A stretch of DNA of 10,169 bases. It comes from Bacteroidales bacterium (GTDB lineage Bacteria; Bacteroidota; Bacteroidia; Bacteroidales; UBA932). Both the position numbers and the translations under genes were made by a program. How positions within the stretch are numbered: the first letter of the stretch is position 1; every line of letters starts with the position of its first letter. The notes under the pieces are model-generated. The model searched no databases, was not told the DNA's origin, and was given only the letters and a program-made list of their open reading frames with translations. Below are positions 1 to 7,474 of this stretch, in pieces. The stretch covers positions 1-10,169 of the forward strand of contig JAAXVX010000032.1 in assembly GCA_013335275.1 (NCBI GenBank), given 5' to 3'.

Positions 1-822
1 TTTGTGTCCCATCAGATCCCATCTTAATGCAGGTGTTATATCTTTAAACATCCCTCCGTTTTTTATCGGGAAGGAATAACCTCCCTGCAGGCAAGAAGAA
101 AATAGATTATCTCCTGTAGACTGATCTTCTCTGTCCAGCACCTCTGCTTCAATTTTAAACCGCTCTTTTCCATATCTCAGGTCGGCTCCCCATAAAAAAA
201 AGTCTGCATCAATTCCAGGATATCTGTAAATTTTTGCTGATGCTCTGAATCCATCCATACTTCCAATTATTGCTCTTGCAGACCAGGAGAGATTATCCGT
301 CCAAACAGGATTGTTGCTTTTGGATGCATTGAATGCACCTGCGTCAAACTCTACAGGCACTCCCGAAACAGAAAAATTGTACGCAGCTAATACTCCAAGA
401 TCTCTTGTTCCCGGTACAAAATATTTCGCAAGAAAGGTTCTGTTTGCAAACATCATCTGAGCCGGAGTTATCTGAGATGGGTTATAAATGGGAATAGATG
501 TCTGACCCATTGTTACAGTAAGGTTTTTAACGGGTTTTAGTGTTGCCGAAAGATCCAGTACTTCAAATTTACCTTCATTACTAAGCTCTATTTGTACTCT
601 GTATGAAACATATGAATTCATATCACCGGAAAGGCCAAGTCTTGAATTCCTTACAGAAAACCTTGACATATTCGTCTCTAAAGCGTATTCATATTTCGTT
701 TTTAAGCTTCCGTCAAATTTCATTTTCCGAAGAAAGCTGTTTTCCTGAGAATAAGCTGTTCCAAAAGAAACGATAAACAATGTTAACAATAATGCTTTTA
801 CTCCTGATCTCTTTACTGACAT
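1..822 (-). CDS. Porin O/P-like outer-membrane beta-barrel protein, 3' end beyond the window
   Basis: The frame is open from an ATG at 820-822 to the left edge, giving 274 visible residues and no stop, so the C-terminus is missing. It begins with a typical signal peptide (MSVKRSGVKALLLTLFIVSFGTAYS, about residues 1-25, probably cut before QEN). The mature part is rich in alternating, aromatic beta-strands. The segment 'SVRNSRLGLSGDMNSYVSY' at about 56-74, followed by a strand, then 'VTMGQTSIPI', resembles the N-terminal barrel of phosphate-selective porin O/P family proteins, where an R-R/S-R-L-G motif is followed by a 'G..k.P' strand. The start lies 20 bp after the stop of the preceding gene, with no clear Shine-Dalgarno site, so it is probably the last visible gene of the minus-strand operon. 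The family name does not prove phosphate as substrate. The porin-like barrel is well supported, the exact family moderately. Confidence 0.78.
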   Translation of the reverse strand, partial: MSVKRSGVKALLLTLFIVSFGTAYSQENSFLRKMKFDGSLKTKYEYALETNMSRFSVRNSRLGLSGDMNSYVSYRVQIELSNEGKFEVLDLSATLKPVKNLTVTMGQTSIPIYNPSQITPAQMMFANRTFLAKYFVPGTRDLGVLAAYNFSVSGVPVEFDAGAFNASKSNNPVWTDNLSWSARAIIGSMDGFRASAKIYRYPGIDADFFLWGADLRYGKERFKIEAEVLDREDQSTGDNLFSSCLQGGYSFPIKNGGMFKDITPALRWDLMGHK

Positions 823-842
823 AATGCAAATGACTAATAAAA

Positions 843-2576
843 CTACCTTACACTAAACTCTTTTTTATATAAGACACCCCTTCCATCCGAACCTATTCCT
901 TCAATTGTAATTATAAATTTCCCCTCGTAGTTGGGGGTAATTAATGAAAGATCCATACTATCTCCTTTTCTTATTGAAACCTGAGGATCCCAGTAAATGA
1001 CGCTTCTCATATCCGGGATTTTTTCACCATCACGCACCTCTTTGCCTATGAACCTGGAAGGAAACTGTACTCCTTTGAAATCCAGAATTCTTGTATTTCT
1101 GTTGAATTTAAGTCCGGAATAATCTCTCTTGTATGTTTCAAAAGAGGCAATGCCGTTAAAACTAAGATAGCCAATCAGGAATTCTCCGTTATAAACAGTG
1201 ATGTTTCTAACTTTAAGCGGATCAAAGTTGAGTATTTTTGAATGGTCAAACACAGGTATTCCATCCAGAAGCACAAGTGTATTATATTTAGATATACTCA
1301 CATTACTAAGCTGGTCGCTTAAAATCATTTGCAAATAGGTTTTCTCCTCTATTTTCCTGAAACGCAGCTCGGAAATATACTCGGAAACGACCTCTTTCAT
1401 TACAGGAAACCTGGTATAATCATCGAGTTTGTAAACTTTGGAATTAAGCGTTAAAAGAGGGTCCTTTTTAAGTTTTATTTTTTCAAATAATGTGTCAGCA
1501 ACAAATCTTCTCCATACCTGCATTTCCTGACTCCTTCTTCTTAGCGTTTCCCCGATGTTCCGCTGCAATACAAGCTGAGGCAATGGTCCAAGCGATGGTT
1601 TTACGAAATGGTCTGTCATTTCATAGGTAAGAGTAATATTTGTGTCCGCTTCAGGAACATCAAGAACAAGTTCCCGGTCACCAAAAACGGAATTTGTAAA
1701 GAAAGTTGCTCTTCCGCTACTGTCAATAAGTGTTGTATAAATATCAGAAAGCCCACCTGCAGCTGAAAGCCAGATGACTTTGTCTGTGAGCGGCTCACTT
1801 TTTTCAGGTGTTACTTTTACTTTAATTACCTCTCCCTCATAATCAGCTGTAGGTCCATTGGCAAAACTGACATTACCGGTATTATAATCAAGGCCTTTAA
1901 GAAATGCCAAAAGGCCTGTTCCGGCAGGTGCAGGCAGTGAATCATTTCTGACTATTGATATATGGACATCAATGTCTGATGGTCCATTATTAGTAATTAT
2001 TATCGGAATTTTTGATTTTGAAGGGATAACCGTATTGTTTCCATAAATTCTCACATCCAGACCTTTATCCATACCGTCAAAAGATGCTTTTTTCTCAAAT
2101 TCCTCTCTTAATGTGGAGTCTTTTTTACCAACCACCACATTGCCCGGTACTCTTTCCGAAGTTAAAGTGTTATACACCGAAATCAGTTTTTGAGAGAAAG
2201 CGGGACTTACTTCGTTTAGCATTTGTCCTGTATAAGCTATAATTCTGTAATTTCCGGTAGGAAGTACAGGCGGGAGCTCAATCCGGCCTGCTCCCCTGCC
2301 GTTATTTACTGCAATCTTAGTAGTTATCGCTGTGCCCTGAGCATTTTGAAGTTCGATATAAGCAACACTGCTAAATGTTGACAATTTCCCCTGTCCTTTT
2401 GAAATATCAAAACAATAGAGCGATATCCAGACGGGTTCACCTGCAACATAGGCATCCTTGTCTGTTGCTATGTGCACTCTCTCAACAACTCTGCCCGGAA
2501 CAGTGCGTACACCCTGCGCCAGCATTGTCGTAATAAGAAATGTAAGAATTATTCCGGATAATAATTTTCTTCTCAT
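843..2576 (-). CDS. Exported protein with MG2-like domain and a barrel-less TonB-plug-like segment
   Basis: The frame is open from 2678, but I choose the ATG at 2574-2576 (577 aa). It gives a clean signal peptide (MRRKLLSGIILTFLITTMLA) and a 10-bp gap to the previous stop, whereas the longer form overlaps the upstream gene by about 90 bp. An ATG at 2598-2600 is a possible alternative. About residues 31-135 form an MG2-like (macroglobulin type) beta-sandwich, with 'ERVHIATDKDAYVAGEPVWISLYCFD' and later 'LPTGNYRIIAYTGQM'. A second beta-rich part covers about 175-320. About 430-485 ('YNTLVLLDGIPVFD' to 'GIASFETYK') looks like the core of a TonB-receptor plug. The last 50 residues form a small beta-domain ('YWDPQVSIRKGD', 'GKFIITIEGIGSDGR') seen in many Bacteroidota MG2 proteins. 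No barrel follows. It sits between the DUF4249 lipoprotein and the porin-like gene, and probably acts in the periplasm or at the outer membrane. The molecular role is unknown. Confidence 0.82.
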   Translation of the reverse strand: MRRKLLSGIILTFLITTMLAQGVRTVPGRVVERVHIATDKDAYVAGEPVWISLYCFDISKGQGKLSTFSSVAYIELQNAQGTAITTKIAVNNGRGAGRIELPPVLPTGNYRIIAYTGQMLNEVSPAFSQKLISVYNTLTSERVPGNVVVGKKDSTLREEFEKKASFDGMDKGLDVRIYGNNTVIPSKSKIPIIITNNGPSDIDVHISIVRNDSLPAPAGTGLLAFLKGLDYNTGNVSFANGPTADYEGEVIKVKVTPEKSEPLTDKVIWLSAAGGLSDIYTTLIDSSGRATFFTNSVFGDRELVLDVPEADTNITLTYEMTDHFVKPSLGPLPQLVLQRNIGETLRRRSQEMQVWRRFVADTLFEKIKLKKDPLLTLNSKVYKLDDYTRFPVMKEVVSEYISELRFRKIEEKTYLQMILSDQLSNVSISKYNTLVLLDGIPVFDHSKILNFDPLKVRNITVYNGEFLIGYLSFNGIASFETYKRDYSGLKFNRNTRILDFKGVQFPSRFIGKEVRDGEKIPDMRSVIYWDPQVSIRKGDSMDLSLITPNYEGKFIITIEGIGSDGRGVLYKKEFSVR

Positions 2577-2586
2577 AGCTATTCTT

Positions 2587-3744
2587 TTATATATGATCAT
2601 TAGGCCAGAATGATGGCTTTGATTTCGTTCCATAAATTCGGCAATCGACACAGCGTTTTGATGCCCAAAAGCTTTCACTGAAAGGGGGAGGGATAAAACT
2701 TACAATATCCATCCCGCTATCCCACAGATCTGCGAGTGGAACAGGATTTTCACTATTTACAGTTACAACTTCGCAGTTATTTGGATATTCATATACTCCA
2801 ATATCTTCTCCCTTTGCGAAAATTCTCTTTTTTGATGTTTTGGACGCACATATATATCCTATAACCTTTTCAGAAGGATCGGTGATACATTTGATATTTC
2901 CCTTTATTTCACTTGGCTGAGGGCTGAAAATACCTCCTATCTGGTCTGAGTTTTTTCGTATGTTGTCCCAATATTTGTATGCCTCTTCCGAAATTGCCAT
3001 CTGGAACAGTTCCATTGAGTAGAGAGCACTGATTCTTCGGTCCGAAGATCCCATCGAAACAAGAGGTTTTTGGTAAACTACATCTGCCGACAAGCCGGAA
3101 GTGCTTTCTATCAAAATTGAAGACGATACGCCCGAAGACCAGCAATAATAACGATTTCTGCTGAATGTAATAGGAAGTACCGTTTTTGTTAATGGTATAT
3201 ATTCAAAAAACGATTGGAATTGTGACTGTATTTCCCAGTTTTCATTGAAAAACCACTTGTAATATGTTGTTTTATTATCCGGGTCGTGTGTGTTCACATA
3301 AAAGGTTGCACTCTTTTTTTCAATATCTTTCGTGTAGCCTATGGAATCAATTGGAGGAGAAATAAGTACCGGGATAAGTTCTGACTCATACAATTTGCTC
3401 TGAATTTTAACGCAAAGCTTGTATTTTAATGCCGGATCGATACCAATTGTGTTAATCAGAAATATGGGTTTGTTCCGCCTTAGTGCAGAAACAGCATAAT
3501 ATTTTGTGCCTTTTTCACTCTCAACCCAAACCGTTGAAGTACTTATGTAGCCTATTCCACCCTCTTCATTAATTCCAAGAGAACGGCTTATAGTAATCCT
3601 TGTAGTGTCATTCTGCATAATGTCGCCTTCAATAACAATAAGGCTTTCCATCGAATCCATACCGGTAGGGATAAAAGGCTTTATACAACCTGCAATAAGC
3701 AGAGCAATTGAAACAAAAAATATATTTAATGATTTTGCCTTCAT
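2587..3744 (-). CDS. DUF4249-type lipoprotein
   Basis: This 385-aa protein begins MKAKSLNIFFVSIALLIAGC. LIAGC is a good lipobox with Cys20 as the lipidation site, so the mature protein is probably an outer-membrane or surface lipoprotein. Just after it, 'SLIVIEGDIMQNDTTRITISRS' (about 34-55) fits the first strands of DUF4249 proteins. The C-terminus 'CVDCRIYGTKSKPSFW' (Cys365 and Cys368) matches the C-x-D-C...KP-x-FW ending I associate with this family. Length is normal for the family. The start is 8 bp after the TonB-dependent receptor stop and its stop is 10 bp before the next gene, so it is co-transcribed and possibly translationally coupled. DUF4249 genes commonly sit directly downstream of TonB-dependent receptors in Bacteroidota. 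By analogy with SusC/SusD it may be the substrate-capturing partner, but that is inference and the biochemical role of the family is not established to my knowledge. Confidence 0.88.
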   Translation of the reverse strand: MKAKSLNIFFVSIALLIAGCIKPFIPTGMDSMESLIVIEGDIMQNDTTRITISRSLGINEEGGIGYISTSTVWVESEKGTKYYAVSALRRNKPIFLINTIGIDPALKYKLCVKIQSKLYESELIPVLISPPIDSIGYTKDIEKKSATFYVNTHDPDNKTTYYKWFFNENWEIQSQFQSFFEYIPLTKTVLPITFSRNRYYCWSSGVSSSILIESTSGLSADVVYQKPLVSMGSSDRRISALYSMELFQMAISEEAYKYWDNIRKNSDQIGGIFSPQPSEIKGNIKCITDPSEKVIGYICASKTSKKRIFAKGEDIGVYEYPNNCEVVTVNSENPVPLADLWDSGMDIVSFIPPPFSESFWASKRCVDCRIYGTKSKPSFWPNDHI

Positions 3745-3752
3745 GTGATATG

Positions 3753-6431
3753 TCAGAATTTTATATTATAGTTTATGTAAGGAATAGGTGCTCCGAATAT
3801 TGAAAGCTGGTAGCCTTGAATTTTATTCCCCTCATTCGTTGTATAGTATACAGAAAATGCATTTTGCCTGCCTGTAATATTATATACGCCAATGGTAATT
3901 GTACTGTGCGTCCAGAGAGTAAGATTATGGCTCGGTTCAATGTTTATTGCAAAGTCCATCCGGAAGTAGTCAGGTATCCTGTATTCATTTCTTTGTGAAT
4001 AATAAAGACGGAATCCTCCTCCGTAGTGATATTTATTTACCGGAATAGTTACCGGACGACCGGTAGAATAGTCCAGGTTTACAGAGATGCTGAATCTCTG
4101 TGTAAATTTATAGTTGGCAATAACCTTGAGATCATGAGGCTTGTCATAGGAAGCAGAATACCAGTTTCCCTCGTTGATGCTGTATACTTCTTTGTTCCCG
4201 CTCTCCCTGAGCATTGTCCTTGAATATGTATACGCTACCCACCCGTTGAGCTTGCCAAGAGGTTTTTTTGCCATTAACTCTACCCCATATGCCCGACCCT
4301 GTGTTTTAAGTACATCCGCTGCAATGTTTTCATTCATATTGAGAATTGCTCCGCTTTTGTAGTCCAGGTAGTTGTTCATTCCTTTATAATATCCTTCGAG
4401 CGAAAGTTCAACTTTCCTGCCCAGTGCATTTTTATACAAGCCCAATGCAGCCTGCCACCCGGTTTGGGGACATATATTCTTATCACTTAATTTCCATATA
4501 TCTGTCGGAGAAATTGTAGTTGTATTGGAAAGCATGTGGATATTCTGGCGCATGCTGTTTATCCCGCCCTTGATTGACAGATCGTCATTGAATGCATAAC
4601 GTGCCGATAACCTGAATTCAGGTCCGTGATATGGCTTAAAGTTACCGTCCTGTAATGCGGAATAGATTGTGTACCTGAGACCGAGATCCAGAGAAAGATT
4701 GTCGGATATGCTCCATGTATCTGATGCATATAAAGACATCTCTACTCCTTTTTCATTGTCTATCTTCTTAGGTTCAACAATTGATTCTCCGCCTAAAGGA
4801 TTCATTGTGCCCGGGTTCAGATCCAGATACAGCGCATTCACCCCGAAGTTTAATGAGTGCTTTTCTCCAACAAGCCAGTTAAAATTAGTTTTGTAAAAGA
4901 GCTGATTTATCCGAAAGCTCATCTCGTAGGCGCCTACCGGATTTCCCTTCTCCTGTGTGTTATAGCCATACTGGTCGTAACCTGCACTCATAACCATACT
5001 GCGCCTGTCATCTATAATCCTGCGCCATTTTAATGAGGCATTGAAATTTTTATAACCATAGGTCGTATCTGCGCTAAAGCTGAAATTATCTCCTGAATAG
5101 TATCCGTATGCATAGAGCGAGTTGTGCTCGTCAATTTTATGGCTTAGCCCCATAGTCAGGTCGTGAAACGATGCCTTTCCGTCGCGGTAGCCGCTGTTGG
5201 AGGGTAAAAGCCCCAGCAGCCAGTTTGAATATGTTGTTCTGATTCCGGCAATAAAGTTTGTCTTTCCCTTGACAATTGGTCCTTCGATGTGAAACTTCCC
5301 GGTAAGCAGGCCAAGTCCTGCCGAGCCGGTTATTTTATTGCTGTTGCCGTTTCTGCTGTTAATTTCGAGAACAGAAGATATCCTTCCTCCAAACTTTGCA
5401 GGGATAGTGCTTTTGTACAATTCAATATCGCTCACGACATCTGGATTGAATGCAGAAAATAATCCAAAGAGATGAGTAGGATTATAAATAGTACCTTCAT
5501 TAAAAAGTATGAGATTCTGGTCCGAAGCTCCTCCCCTCACGTTAAATCCTCCGGAAGATTCTCCGACTGATTTTACTCCGGGAAGAGTCAGCACAACTTT
5601 AAGCACATCTGCCTCCCCAAAAGCAGAAGGTATATGCTTGATGCGGTCTATGCGCACTTTTTCAATTCCTATCTGAGTATTCCTGGTTTTCTGATTACTC
5701 TCGGCTGTGAGGACAATACCTTTAAGGGCATAAACCTTCTCTTTCATTACAATGTCCATCTCACCATCGCCGTATACTTCCATCATGAGGCGGGAATCAT
5801 TTAGCCCGTATCCTTTCACTTCAATTACCCGCTCCCCTTTAGGCACAGTAATACGGTAAAATCCAAATGCATCGGTAGTTGCAACCGTCTGTGGGTTTTC
5901 AAGAATAACAGATACTCCTGCAACAGGTTCTCCGCTGTCGTAGTTTCTCACGTACCCCGAAAGTAAAACTTTGCTTCCCTTTGAAGGAGAATTGGGGTCA
6001 CCTATTTTGTAAATTTTGTTTTCGGACTTTGCCGTATTATCCTCAAAAGTAACCGCTTTAACAAATTCCGATTCTCCTTTGATTCCTGTTTCATCAGCAA
6101 AATAATCCTCCGGGAGGCCGGCGGAAATACCAGTTCCCTTTAATATTATATAGGAGTTGTTTATAAGAGTTATTGAATAGTCCTGCCGTTTGAGTATGGC
6201 GGTAAGCTCCTTTATTAAATCATTGCCTCCACATTCAATAGTAACCTTTAGAGAGTCACCCTTATCTGATGCTTTAAAAAACAAATCTTTGCCGGTATAT
6301 TTTAATACAACTTTAGACAGAGAGTCGGCATTTATATTTACTTGCTTAATTCTTGCCGCTGATTGTGCATGCGCCTGAATACTTGTGATGGCAAGAACGA
6401 AAAGTACGGCTATTGTCGCTAATTTATTCAT
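3753..6431 (-). CDS. TonB-dependent outer-membrane receptor with STN and carboxypeptidase-like domains
   Basis: I choose the ATG at 6429-6431 (892 aa) because it starts a clean signal peptide (MNKLATIAVLFVLAITSIQAHAQ). The open frame continues to 6458 but adds only a polar stretch. Domains, numbered from this start: an STN (secretin/TonB short N-terminal) domain at about 30-99; a linker; a carboxypeptidase-regulatory-like beta-sandwich at about 156-232 ('LSGYVRNYDSGEPVAGVSVIL', then 'TTDAFGFYRITVP'); a plug at about 248-362 with 'GGFNVRGGASDQNLILFNEG' and 'FGLFSAFNPDVVSDIELYKS'; then a 22-strand-type barrel ending in the aromatic C-terminus 'YINYNIKF'. It should import a substrate across the outer membrane with TonB-ExbBD energy. 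The STN domain usually contacts an anti-sigma factor of the FecR type, but no FecR or sigma gene is in the window. It overlaps the upstream gene by 8 bp (ATGAATAA) and is followed 8 bp later by the DUF4249 lipoprotein gene. No SusD gene is present and the substrate is unknown. Confidence 0.93.
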   Translation of the reverse strand: MNKLATIAVLFVLAITSIQAHAQSAARIKQVNINADSLSKVVLKYTGKDLFFKASDKGDSLKVTIECGGNDLIKELTAILKRQDYSITLINNSYIILKGTGISAGLPEDYFADETGIKGESEFVKAVTFEDNTAKSENKIYKIGDPNSPSKGSKVLLSGYVRNYDSGEPVAGVSVILENPQTVATTDAFGFYRITVPKGERVIEVKGYGLNDSRLMMEVYGDGEMDIVMKEKVYALKGIVLTAESNQKTRNTQIGIEKVRIDRIKHIPSAFGEADVLKVVLTLPGVKSVGESSGGFNVRGGASDQNLILFNEGTIYNPTHLFGLFSAFNPDVVSDIELYKSTIPAKFGGRISSVLEINSRNGNSNKITGSAGLGLLTGKFHIEGPIVKGKTNFIAGIRTTYSNWLLGLLPSNSGYRDGKASFHDLTMGLSHKIDEHNSLYAYGYYSGDNFSFSADTTYGYKNFNASLKWRRIIDDRRSMVMSAGYDQYGYNTQEKGNPVGAYEMSFRINQLFYKTNFNWLVGEKHSLNFGVNALYLDLNPGTMNPLGGESIVEPKKIDNEKGVEMSLYASDTWSISDNLSLDLGLRYTIYSALQDGNFKPYHGPEFRLSARYAFNDDLSIKGGINSMRQNIHMLSNTTTISPTDIWKLSDKNICPQTGWQAALGLYKNALGRKVELSLEGYYKGMNNYLDYKSGAILNMNENIAADVLKTQGRAYGVELMAKKPLGKLNGWVAYTYSRTMLRESGNKEVYSINEGNWYSASYDKPHDLKVIANYKFTQRFSISVNLDYSTGRPVTIPVNKYHYGGGFRLYYSQRNEYRIPDYFRMDFAINIEPSHNLTLWTHSTITIGVYNITGRQNAFSVYYTTNEGNKIQGYQLSIFGAPIPYINYNIKF

Positions 6432-7149
6432 GGGCAGCATTTGTTGTTGATTCTGCAAATTTCATTATTGAAGCGTAAACGATGTCAATATCCGAGAGGG
6501 AATTGAGACCGTTATTTCTTATAAACTTCCTGATTTCAAGCCTCTTTTCCCTGTATTGCATGAGCAGTGAATTCCTGCGTGGAATTTTATGCCACTCTCC
6601 TGATTTAAACAGATAATAGGTTTCTACAAGCTCAAATCTTCTTTCAATCTTGCTTCTTGTGACCGGATTTACTGAACTACCGATTTTTTCTGAAAGAACT
6701 TTGCGGATTTTTTTATAAAGTTTTGCCTGTCCGTCGTACAGGATTTCATAAAAACCAGATTGAGGAGCTCCTTTTTCACGCCTCTTATCCAGTAGGAGAA
6801 AGTTTCTTTTTCCAAGCGAGAATTTATTAATGAATTCTTTATTGAGCATGACTGCTCTCCCTGATCCCGGCACTTTGACATAAAGTTCATCCAAATGACT
6901 GTTGAGGTTCATTTCAACACCATGATACATTTTCCCGTTGTAGTACAAATCACCCTTTTCAAATTCTTCTGAAAAAGCATAATAGGTTCCAATGTGAAGC
7001 GATTTATACGGCAGAGGAGACGTTCCTCTGTACAGATTAAGATAATCCCCCGCTTCTGCAACGAACTTGTCATAGTCTGTGCCATTCTGAGAATATACAC
7101 AACTATATGAAAAAGACAAAAGAATAAACACAAAGATGCGTTTTACCAT
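6424..7149 (-). CDS. Exported protein of unknown function, first gene of the receptor operon
   Basis: This 241-aa protein starts at an ATG (7147-7149) with AAAAGG about ten bases upstream, a better ribosome site than its neighbours have. A signal peptide is clear (MVKRIFVFILLSFSYSCVYS, cleaved before QNG). Cys17 lacks a good lipobox, so I do not call it a lipoprotein. The middle, 'GDLYYNGKMYHGVEMNLNSHLDELYVKVPGSGRAVMLNKEFINKFSLG' (about 67-114), looks like repeated beta-strands of a pattern common in uncharacterised Bacteroidota envelope proteins. The last third is basic and probably helical (about 165-225, many R, K and E). I recognise no catalytic motif and no named domain. The gene overlaps the TonB-dependent receptor by 8 bp with the stop codon inside ATGAATAA, a layout that favours translational coupling. 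It may assist the receptor or bind the same ligand; this is inference from position only. Confidence 0.85.
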   Translation of the reverse strand: MVKRIFVFILLSFSYSCVYSQNGTDYDKFVAEAGDYLNLYRGTSPLPYKSLHIGTYYAFSEEFEKGDLYYNGKMYHGVEMNLNSHLDELYVKVPGSGRAVMLNKEFINKFSLGKRNFLLLDKRREKGAPQSGFYEILYDGQAKLYKKIRKVLSEKIGSSVNPVTRSKIERRFELVETYYLFKSGEWHKIPRRNSLLMQYREKRLEIRKFIRNNGLNSLSDIDIVYASIMKFAESTTNAAHE

Positions 7150-7206
7150 AGTTTACACCTTTTAAAATTGTGAGGCCGGTTTAGGTTTAAGGCTGTTTCG
7201 AAAAAG

Positions 7207-7248
7207 AAGGCCATATAGCATATTAGGTTAATATTGCTTGATGGCCTT
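7207..7248 (-). promoter_or_regulatory. Leader hairpin followed by a T-run, attenuator-like
   Basis: AAGGCCAT (7207-7214) pairs perfectly with ATGGCCTT (7241-7248), and an inner stem closes around a GGT loop (GCA and TATTA at 7218-7225 against TAATA and TGC at 7229-7238, with one bulged T). Read on the minus strand the 3' arm runs into TTCTTTTTCG, the shape of an intrinsic terminator. It lies just after the candidate minus-strand promoter and about 58 bases before the first start codon, with no visible gene upstream that it could terminate. It may be an attenuator, or a stabilising 5' stem. A weak competing pairing is possible between the upstream arm and GGCCT at 7173-7177. Confidence 0.6.
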
Positions 7249-7258
7249 GCCCTTTTCA

Positions 7259-7291
7259 CAAAAATAATAAAATAATTCATCATTATGCAAA
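7259..7291 (-). promoter_or_regulatory. Candidate Bacteroidota promoter for the receptor operon
   Basis: On the minus strand TATTTTTG (7266 to 7259) is a full match to the Bacteroidota -7 box TAnnTTTG. A TTTG (7291 to 7288) stands 21 bases upstream in the place of the -33 box. Transcription would start near 7252 and give a leader of about 100 bases that includes the hairpin at 7207-7248. The match is by eye only; the AT-rich surroundings make chance matches possible. Confidence 0.55.
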
Positions 7292-7339
7292 AGAGAGTCA
7301 TTACACGCGCAACCGGCCGAAATTATTTTTTTTAATGAC

Positions 7340-7389
7340 TGCTCCTGCCCAAGATATCTTTCAATTTATTATCTTTGGCCTTAGGAGCA
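7340..7389 (+). promoter_or_regulatory. Candidate promoter and operator-like repeats for the sugar operon
   Basis: TATCTTTG at 7370-7377 matches the Bacteroidota -7 box TAnnTTTG; no convincing -33 TTG is seen 19-21 bases upstream. The perfect 10-bp palindrome AAGATATCTT (7351-7360) lies where the spacer or -33 region should be. TGCTCCT (7340-7346) and AGGAGCA (7383-7389) form a 7-bp inverted repeat flanking the box, and GCTCCT occurs again at 7419-7424. This is compatible with a regulator-controlled promoter for the transporter and kinase. Start of transcription near 7384 would give a leader of about 90 bases. Confidence 0.45.
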
Positions 7390-7474
7390 AGAGGGCGAAA
7401 AATTATACAATATTTACGGCTCCTTATAGTGTTGAGATTATTTGCAAAAATCCTTAAACTTAAAATATTACTTG

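Noticed and set aside
2577..2678. N-terminal extension of the MG2/plug protein
   Set aside because: It would overlap the DUF4249 gene by about 90 bp and place the signal peptide at residue 35.
4026..4362. Plus-strand frames inside the receptor gene
   Set aside because: They lie opposite a well-supported receptor coding frame and show no protein-like composition or family motif.
7442..7474. Upstream TTG start for the sugar transporter
   Set aside because: It adds eleven residues that do not resemble a transporter N-terminus, and a plain ATG lies at 7475.
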